Positions 7,675 through 13,512 of a stretch of 13,512 nt of DNA are shown piece by piece. Both the position numbers and the translations under genes were made by a program. The notes under the pieces are model-generated. The model did not search any database. It saw only the letters and a program-made list of their open reading frames with translations, and had not been told where the DNA came from. Position 1 is the first letter of the stretch. Every line of letters begins with the position of its first letter. The DNA is from Sulfurovum sp. (GTDB taxonomy: Bacteria > Campylobacterota > Campylobacteria > Campylobacterales > Sulfurovaceae), in NCBI GenBank assembly GCA_024763575.1, contig JANTFF010000002.1, positions 1 to 13,512 of the forward strand, given 5' to 3'.

Positions 7675-10008
7675 TTATACCTCCCTTATAATTACTTTTT
7701 GGTATCTTGAAGCTCCAAAGAGTTCATAGATATTTTCAGCACTTTTGAAATCAGGAATAGCAACTATATCACCTGCCATTCTATCGTCAACCTTGACATC
7801 TAACTCCAAATTACCATTATCAAACTCAACTACAACTCTTTTACCTAAACTCTCTGCTTTTTTAGGACTAGCATATAGTGCAAACTCTTCAAAGATTTGA
7901 TGAGCTTTGTCTGTAAAGTCACTAAATTGTCTCTGTGGATTACATCTATAAGCAATCTCTCCATCTAATGCAATTGAGTCATCAAACTTATTAACTTCAA
8001 TATCTCCCACTTCTACTGTAGAAGTATCTAGTAGATAACCTCTATTTTCTGTGCCATCATTACTATATCCATTTGGTAAAGAGTCAAAATCAATAGCTTT
8101 AAACCCTTTGTCTGTTGGAAGAAGTGGAGTCCAATCTATAGTATGAGTTGGTGCTGACAGTACCTCTTTCATAATATCATTAAGAGTATATCCATGATAA
8201 TCTAGTCCTGCATTGGTTGGAGTTACTCTTTTGTGCATATTAGTAAGAGTTCCCTCTTGTTGGTTCATAGCTGGCATATCTAAATCACCATCACCTAGTG
8301 CTGATAATCTAAAGTCCCCACTAGCATTATAACCAATAGTAAATCCATCTGCTTCATCATCAAGGTCACATATAAGTGCAACTCCTAATGAGTTAGTTTT
8401 TGGTGGTATCATAGCTACTTTTATATCTGAACAGTTTTCAAGTACTGCAATAAGTTTTGCAATATTTTCAGCCTTTTGGTGGAAATATAAATCTTCACCA
8501 ACGATTAAAGAGAATTTCTCTTTTTTCTTCATCATCTTATCAAATGATTTTTCAAACTTAGCACTATCCCCACCTAAAGCTTCTACCAATTTAGCTCTAT
8601 CTAATTGCTCTTTTACTGAATTAGGAAGCTTATCTTTATCAGCAAATAGCTCAATTATTAGTAGTAATACAGCCTCTTCATATCCAACTTTATGATTAAA
8701 GACTTCAATAGTTCTACCAAATGTAGGCACAAGTGTATCTCCAACTGGGTGAAAATAGATACCTGCTCCTTTATTCATCTTTTGGACATTATTAAAGGCA
8801 TATCGTGCATTTGGATTATCATTTCGTAAACTAGTTCCTAAACTCATTACAAAATCACTCTTCATAACCTCTTTGAAGTCAGTTGTATAGAGTGAATTAC
8901 CAGAAGCTTTAGAGTAAAAATCTAAAAAGATTTGAAATGCTCTAGCTTCACGGTTAATTAGCTTAATACCTTTTTTCTCTTTGAGAGTTTGAAGCATTAA
9001 AGCCTCTTCATTTGTAATTACAGATGTGAAGTTAATTACTTTAGCTTTATTAAATGCTGTAATGGCATTAGCAAATGCTTTTGTATCCTTGCTCTCTACT
9101 CTGTTTTCAAAATCATAACCAAATCGCCCTGCTCCACACAAAGAGACATAGTTCCACTCATTAGTTACACGATAGATTTTTTCTGTTCTATCTGAAATTG
9201 AAGTTGGCTTTGTCTCATAATATATTTGACATCCACTACTACAGTGCGCACAAGTTGCAGGAATTCTCTTTAAATCCCAAGCATTTGTTGTATATTGGAA
9301 ATCTCTACTAACCAATGCACCAACAGGACAAACAGCTACACACTCACCACAATCAGAACAGTCTGTATTTTCTGTTCCATTACTTGGAGCAATTATAGAT
9401 TTTTGAAGTTTATTCCACATTGCATAAGCATCTTTTGGCATATTACCTCTTAGACTCTTATCAAGTGCAGCACCACCTCTTTTGGTCGTTTTAATTGCAG
9501 CATCACCAATCATATCTTTACAAACTGTAGTACATCTCTCACATACAATACATAAACCTGCATCATAATGAAGAACACTACTCCAGTTTTTTGTCTCTCT
9601 TTTTGTATCAGGAATTGAGTAGCTTTGACTATCAACTTCTAATTCAAGTGTATAGTTTTGTAACTCACACTCACCACTTTGGTCACATACACCACATTGA
9701 AGAGGGTGGTTTACATCATAAACCTCCATAATAGCTCTTCGCTCTTCTAGGATATTTGGAGTTGTGGTAGTTATCTCCATACCCTCTTTGACTTTAGCAT
9801 TACAAGAATAAACCTGCTTACCATCTGCTTCTACTAGACATATTCTACACGCAAGTGTTGGTGAACATCTAGTAAGATAACAGATAGCAGGAATAAAGAT
9901 GTCATTCGCACGAGCAGCATTGAGGATATATTCACCCTCTTTTGCCTTGTACTCGACACCATCTATCTTGATGCTAACCATGTTTTCTACTGATTGCATT
10001 TCACTCAT
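7675..10008 (-). CDS. nuoG: Second NuoG-like subunit of complex I, with an extra [4Fe-4S] cluster (NuoG-2)
   Basis: NuoG is the large iron-sulfur subunit of the peripheral arm; it takes electrons from the NADH-oxidising module and hands them to NuoI. The 777-residue protein begins with a [2Fe-2S] domain (Cys43, 54, 57, 69; cluster N1b). His101, Cys105, 108 and 114 are the N5 ligands. Next comes a two-cluster ferredoxin domain: Cys153, 156, 159 and 163, then Cys217, 220, 223 and 227 before Pro-Val-Gly-Ala. An ordinary NuoG has only the N4 set here (equivalent to 153/156/159/227), so Cys163/217/220/223 should bind an additional [4Fe-4S] cluster. Cys253, 256, 260 and 291 form an intact N7 site. 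The rest is a degenerate molybdopterin-oxidoreductase fold with the segment NQQEGTLTN, as in NuoG. It lies one base after nuoG-1, with AGGA at 10016-10019 as ribosome binding site. An electron-input subunit related to formate dehydrogenase or hydrogenase is a less likely alternative, given the operon. Confidence 0.92.
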   Translation of the reverse strand: MSEMQSVENMVSIKIDGVEYKAKEGEYILNAARANDIFIPAICYLTRCSPTLACRICLVEADGKQVYSCNAKVKEGMEITTTTPNILEERRAIMEVYDVNHPLQCGVCDQSGECELQNYTLELEVDSQSYSIPDTKRETKNWSSVLHYDAGLCIVCERCTTVCKDMIGDAAIKTTKRGGAALDKSLRGNMPKDAYAMWNKLQKSIIAPSNGTENTDCSDCGECVAVCPVGALVSRDFQYTTNAWDLKRIPATCAHCSSGCQIYYETKPTSISDRTEKIYRVTNEWNYVSLCGAGRFGYDFENRVESKDTKAFANAITAFNKAKVINFTSVITNEEALMLQTLKEKKGIKLINREARAFQIFLDFYSKASGNSLYTTDFKEVMKSDFVMSLGTSLRNDNPNARYAFNNVQKMNKGAGIYFHPVGDTLVPTFGRTIEVFNHKVGYEEAVLLLIIELFADKDKLPNSVKEQLDRAKLVEALGGDSAKFEKSFDKMMKKKEKFSLIVGEDLYFHQKAENIAKLIAVLENCSDIKVAMIPPKTNSLGVALICDLDDEADGFTIGYNASGDFRLSALGDGDLDMPAMNQQEGTLTNMHKRVTPTNAGLDYHGYTLNDIMKEVLSAPTHTIDWTPLLPTDKGFKAIDFDSLPNGYSNDGTENRGYLLDTSTVEVGDIEVNKFDDSIALDGEIAYRCNPQRQFSDFTDKAHQIFEEFALYASPKKAESLGKRVVVEFDNGNLELDVKVDDRMAGDIVAIPDFKSAENIYELFGASRYQKVIIREV

Positions 10009-10009
10009 A

Positions 10010-12259
10010 TTAGCTTCCTATCTTTTCTAATCTACTAAATCTGTAAGAGGATAACAAAGCAGTACTTAATCCCATATCATAAGTAGGATTAAGTGCTATT
10101 GTTCCTTTTAGAGATGTATCAATTTTAAACACTCTTGTAAACTCTATATTATCAATTACAAATTTAACACTATCACCATCATTTAGTTTAGATGCTGTAG
10201 AGAACTGTTTTGAACCTAATAAATATGGATTATTAGGTAAGATTTTAGACTTGGCAGTAAAAGGCGAAAAGTGTTCCTGTGGGTTACAGTTATAAACTAC
10301 TGCTCCATCAATTCCCTCAACCTCTACTGGCTCTTCTATAGTTCCATCTTGACTGACTTCAATCTCTGATAATAGATAACCTCTATTCTCTTTTCCAGTT
10401 ATATCAAAAGAGTTAGGTAAGAAATCAAACTCTATTGCTTTAAACCCTTTTTCAATAGGAAGTTGTTTTGTGTAGTCTATAGTATATTGAGAATTTAATC
10501 CTAAAGCATTAGCAATATTATTAAGCACATATCCACCATAATTTAGAGCAACATTGATAGGTACAACTCTTTTTCCAATAGAGGTTAAAGTTCCCTCTTG
10601 TTGGATAAGTGAAGGCATATCTAAATCTCCTCCACCAAAAGCAGATAGAGTAAAGTCACCTTTGACATTGTAACCAATAGTAGCACCCTCTACAGTATCA
10701 TCAAGGTCACAGATAAGAGATATACCCATACCATTACCAGCAGGTGGAACACAAATAACATTAAATCCTGCATACTTCTCAATAAGTGCTACCATTTTAG
10801 CAATATTCTCAGCTCTTGGGTGAGAGTATAAATCTGCTCCAACAACTAATGAGTATCCAACTTTTTTAATCAGTGATTTTCTTAGAGTCTCTAGCTCCTC
10901 TTCACCTATATTGCTTTCAGCCGACAAGTTTCCAATATCTAAGTCATCTAAAATAGCTCTAACTTCACTTGGTAACTCTTTGTCTTTTAGAAGTGTATAG
11001 GCCAAAAGTGCTACAACTCCCTCTTCACTCATAGCATCATATTTAATAAATTGAGTTACAATATTTTGGATATTATTATCCTCAATTGGATGCATATAAC
11101 AAACTCTTGCTCTATGATGTTTACTAGCTTTATTGATACTATATTTGATAGTAGGAGCATCATCATTAATTCTAGTTCCTAATACAATAATAGCTCTGGA
11201 TTTACTAAGTGTATCTTCTGTTCCACTATATAGTGCTTTGCCACTAATAGAACTATAAGCACTCATAAATTTCTGATATGCTCTAGCCTCATTTGAGATA
11301 AGTTTGTATCCTTTTAACTCTTTTAGTTTTTGTAAGATTAAAGCCTCTTCATTTGAAATCTCTTTTGAAAATATAATGCTTTTGGCACTACTAAAAGCCT
11401 CTATAGCTTTGTTAAATGCCTCTTTGTCTTTGGTTACACCCTCATTTACAAAATCAAATCCATAACGACTAGCACTACACATAGTACTAAACTCTGCTTC
11501 ATTTGATACTCTATAAACTTTACCATTTTTAGTCTCATAAGTTACATCATGACCACCACCACAGTGAGGACAAGATGATGGAACTTTGGTTAACTCCCAA
11601 GCATTTGCAGAGTATTTGAAACTAGTATCAACCAATGCCCCAACAGGACAAACAGATGCTGCTTCACCTAGTGTTGCAAAATTTTTATCTTGTTTTACAT
11701 TCTCTATAGTTGAGCTATATCCACCAAATTTAACTTTGAGAGCCTCATCACCTGTAATTTCAGTTGAGACTCTAACACACTTCTCACACATAATACATAA
11801 AGCTGGGTCATAAGATACAAAACCCCAATTTTGAACTGGTCTTGATGGCTCTTTGGCTGTAAAGTTCTGCCCCTCTAATCCAAACTCCATAGTTTTATTT
11901 TGGAGGTCACACTCTCCACTCTGGTCACATACACCACACTCTAAAGGGTGGTTTACATTATAGAGTTTCATAATGTTCTGTCTCTCTTTATAAAGCTCTG
12001 CATTTTGAGTAGTAACAACAGCTCCATCAACAGCCCTCTCTTGGCATGAGAGAATAAGACCATCAACACCTTCTACATCTACAACACACATACGACATGA
12101 TGCAATTGGTAACACTTTGGTTAAATAACACATAGTAGGGATATAAATCCCATTCTCTCTAGCAATCTGTAAAATAGTCTGTCCAAAAACACCACTACAA
12201 CTTTTACCATCAATAGTAATTGTTATAGCTTTTTGCTCATTTTTTCTTATACTACTCAT
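10010..12259 (-). CDS. nuoG: First NuoG-like subunit of complex I, N7 site altered (NuoG-1)
   Basis: This is the first of two consecutive NuoG homologues. Counted from the ATG at 12259 it has 749 residues. Cysteines 44, 55, 58 and 72 make the N1b [2Fe-2S] site. His104, Cys108, 111 and 117 are the N5 ligands. Cys155, 158, 161 and 204 form the single N4 [4Fe-4S] site, with the 42-residue gap before Cys204-Pro-Val-Gly-Ala that is normal for NuoG. At the N7 position the ligands are Cys230, Cys233, His237 and Cys261, so the third Cys is replaced by His. The C-terminal part is a degenerate molybdopterin-oxidoreductase fold with IQQEGTLTS. It is clearly paralogous to the next gene, especially around residues 470-590. 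An in-frame ATG at 12298 would add 13 residues, but it lies inside the upstream gene. The ATG at 12259 overlaps that gene's stop by one base (TAATG), and gives an N-terminus like other NuoG proteins. Confidence 0.92.
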   Translation of the reverse strand: MSSIRKNEQKAITITIDGKSCSGVFGQTILQIARENGIYIPTMCYLTKVLPIASCRMCVVDVEGVDGLILSCQERAVDGAVVTTQNAELYKERQNIMKLYNVNHPLECGVCDQSGECDLQNKTMEFGLEGQNFTAKEPSRPVQNWGFVSYDPALCIMCEKCVRVSTEITGDEALKVKFGGYSSTIENVKQDKNFATLGEAASVCPVGALVDTSFKYSANAWELTKVPSSCPHCGGGHDVTYETKNGKVYRVSNEAEFSTMCSASRYGFDFVNEGVTKDKEAFNKAIEAFSSAKSIIFSKEISNEEALILQKLKELKGYKLISNEARAYQKFMSAYSSISGKALYSGTEDTLSKSRAIIVLGTRINDDAPTIKYSINKASKHHRARVCYMHPIEDNNIQNIVTQFIKYDAMSEEGVVALLAYTLLKDKELPSEVRAILDDLDIGNLSAESNIGEEELETLRKSLIKKVGYSLVVGADLYSHPRAENIAKMVALIEKYAGFNVICVPPAGNGMGISLICDLDDTVEGATIGYNVKGDFTLSAFGGGDLDMPSLIQQEGTLTSIGKRVVPINVALNYGGYVLNNIANALGLNSQYTIDYTKQLPIEKGFKAIEFDFLPNSFDITGKENRGYLLSEIEVSQDGTIEEPVEVEGIDGAVVYNCNPQEHFSPFTAKSKILPNNPYLLGSKQFSTASKLNDGDSVKFVIDNIEFTRVFKIDTSLKGTIALNPTYDMGLSTALLSSYRFSRLEKIGS

Positions 12260-13512
12260 TATACTGCCACCATCGATATGTAATAACATCGCATACATCG
12301 CTCTGCTTCACTTATCGCCTCTTCTCCTGTAAATCCTAGATTTACCTCTTTGTTATTAGTTTTTCGCTCATCAACACCTAGTTTTTCACTCTCTTCTCTT
12401 GGTATTCCTGGCATCCAACCTGTGATTTTTTCATTTTTGTTATAGACTTTTAGTTTAGATAGGTGGTCTTCCATAATCTCATCATCAGTTAGTTCACACT
12501 TACCACCATTATAAAGATAACGGCTAATTACAGATGATGCTCTTTTGGCTTGACCTACTGCATTTACAATAGTCATTGGACCATATTCACAATCACCTCC
12601 TGCAAATACACCCTCTTTTGAAGTCATATAATCTTTGCCATTTGTAAGAATAGTTCCCCAAGATGTTAGCTTCATATCCCACTCTTCAGGCAAGATTTGT
12701 AAATCAGCAGATTGTGAAACAGCAGGGATTAGATAATCACACTCTATCTCAAAATCAGCTCCTTCAATTTTGACAAGTTGCGCTCTACCACCATTAGGAT
12801 CAGGAACTAATTCAAATCTATTAACTTTGAGTTTTTCTATATTATCACCATTATCAAAAATCTCTTCAATAGATGAGTGGAAAATAAACTCAACACCCTC
12901 TTCTACAGCCTCATGATACTCTTCATAAGTTGTATTTCGGATAATTGTTTTTTCATCTCTTCTATAGAGCATTATAACCTTTTTAGCACCCTCTCTAATA
13001 GAACATCGTACAACATCCATAGAGGTAAATCCACCACCAACACAGACTACAACTTTATCTTTTAGTTCATTACTAGCAGGACTTCCTATTCCATACTTTT
13101 CCCAAAGGTTTACTTTGTCAAGCATATCAATAGCACCCCAATAACCACCCATTTTTGGATTTTCATTTTTAGCTCTAACTTTTTTAGATAATCTTGTACC
13201 AAAGCCTAAGAATGTAGCATCATATTCTGCTTCTATCTCTTTGAGTCTATTGGCATCTACTCTATGATTATTATAGATTGTAACAGCTTCCATCTCTAAT
13301 ACCAAATCAATATCTCTTTGATATTTAGATATTGGCATTCTATATTCAGGAACACCTACTGCTACTTCACCACCATTTACTGGTAACTCTTCAAAAATAT
13401 CAACTTTGATACCCTCTAAAGCCAAATAGTAAGCCACAGTAAGTCCAGCAGGACCAGCACCAACTACAGCTACTTTTTTGCCATCATTTTTCAGTGGTTT
13501 TGGCTCTTGTGG
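12259..13512 (-). CDS. GltD-like NAD(P)H/FAD oxidoreductase, 5'-truncated by the window edge
   Basis: This is a flavoprotein of the glutamate synthase small-subunit type (GltD/NfnL-like), a family that moves electrons between NAD(P)H, FAD and iron-sulfur centres. The reading frame is open to the window edge, and 417 residues are visible. A GTG at 13437 lies just after the FAD-binding motif and is not the true start. In fragment numbering, GAGPAG at 18-23 is the FAD dinucleotide motif, GGG at 159-161 (GGGFTSMD) begins the NAD(P)H-binding domain, YRRDE at 183-187 could contact the 2'-phosphate of NADPH, and FAGGD at 303-307 is the second FAD contact. Near the C-terminus Cys406 and Cys409 form a CMRC pair. 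GltD proteins often have an N-terminal iron-sulfur domain before the first motif; here it would be outside the window. The stop overlaps the nuoG-1 ATG, so it is co-translated with complex I genes, where many bacteria have nuoF. A true glutamate synthase subunit is unlikely in this context. Confidence 0.88.
   Translation of the reverse strand, partial: PQEPKPLKNDGKKVAVVGAGPAGLTVAYYLALEGIKVDIFEELPVNGGEVAVGVPEYRMPISKYQRDIDLVLEMEAVTIYNNHRVDANRLKEIEAEYDATFLGFGTRLSKKVRAKNENPKMGGYWGAIDMLDKVNLWEKYGIGSPASNELKDKVVVCVGGGFTSMDVVRCSIREGAKKVIMLYRRDEKTIIRNTTYEEYHEAVEEGVEFIFHSSIEEIFDNGDNIEKLKVNRFELVPDPNGGRAQLVKIEGADFEIECDYLIPAVSQSADLQILPEEWDMKLTSWGTILTNGKDYMTSKEGVFAGGDCEYGPMTIVNAVGQAKRASSVISRYLYNGGKCELTDDEIMEDHLSKLKVYNKNEKITGWMPGIPREESEKLGVDERKTNNKEVNLGFTGEEAISEAERCMRCYYISMVAV

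Noticed and set aside
7675..10008. NuoG-2 as a formate dehydrogenase or [FeFe] hydrogenase subunit, because of its two-cluster ferredoxin domain
   Set aside because: It lacks the hydrogenase H-cluster domain, shows no visible active-site Cys or Sec context of formate dehydrogenase, has the NuoG-type QQEGT segment, and lies directly before nuoH.
10010..12259. NuoG-1 as a pseudogene or a frame-broken copy
   Set aside because: The frame is intact over the full length, all N1b, N5 and N4 ligands are present, and the start is coupled to the upstream gene. Only one N7 ligand differs.
12259..13512. Gene for the glutamate synthase small subunit (gltD)
   Set aside because: The family resemblance is real, but the gene is translationally coupled to nuoG rather than to a gltB gene, so a role with complex I is more likely. 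The family name is kept only as a description of the fold.

Overview
The window is AT-rich and codes almost entirely on the minus strand. It holds the distal part of one tightly packed operon for respiratory complex I (the proton-pumping NDH-1/Nuo complex). Reading with transcription, from high to low coordinates, the order is: a 5'-truncated GltD-like NAD(P)H/FAD oxidoreductase, two consecutive and different nuoG genes, then nuoH, nuoI, nuoJ, nuoK, nuoL, nuoM and nuoN. Genes abut or overlap by a few bases, and most carry a clear AAGGAG-type ribosome binding site lying in the end of the gene before. After nuoN there is a hairpin at 159-184 that probably ends the transcript, followed by a short AT-rich stretch with no gene (1-158).

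The gene content points to a bacterium of the Campylobacterota (Epsilonproteobacteria), most likely a free-living, sulfur- or hydrogen-oxidising type related to Sulfurimonas or Sulfurovum rather than Campylobacter or Helicobacter. The reasons are the AT-rich composition, the NuoI ferredoxin motif in which the usual proline after the fourth cysteine is isoleucine, the tandem nuoG pair, and a GltD-like flavoprotein where many bacteria have nuoF directly before nuoG. This assignment comes from remembered family knowledge, not from a search.

The membrane arm (NuoH, J, K, L, M, N) looks complete and ordinary. The key charged residues of the proton channels are present: Glu and Lys in the antiporter-like subunits L, M and N, and Glu36 and Glu72 in NuoK. 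NuoI carries both tetranuclear clusters that lead electrons to the quinone site. The unusual part is the electron-input side. NuoG-1 (10010-12259) has the standard N1b, N5 and N4 cluster ligands, but one ligand of its N7-type site is His instead of Cys. NuoG-2 (7675-10008) has all of these with an intact four-Cys N7 site, plus four more cysteines that should bind an additional [4Fe-4S] cluster, as in ferredoxin domains of [FeFe] hydrogenases. The GltD-like protein is translationally coupled to NuoG-1 and could bring NAD(P)H electrons to it. Whether nuoE, nuoF and nuoA-D lie upstream cannot be seen here.

No RNA genes, mobile elements, CRISPR arrays or pseudogenes were found. The main points for a second look are the divergent tandem NuoG pair and its pairing with a GltD-like flavoprotein.
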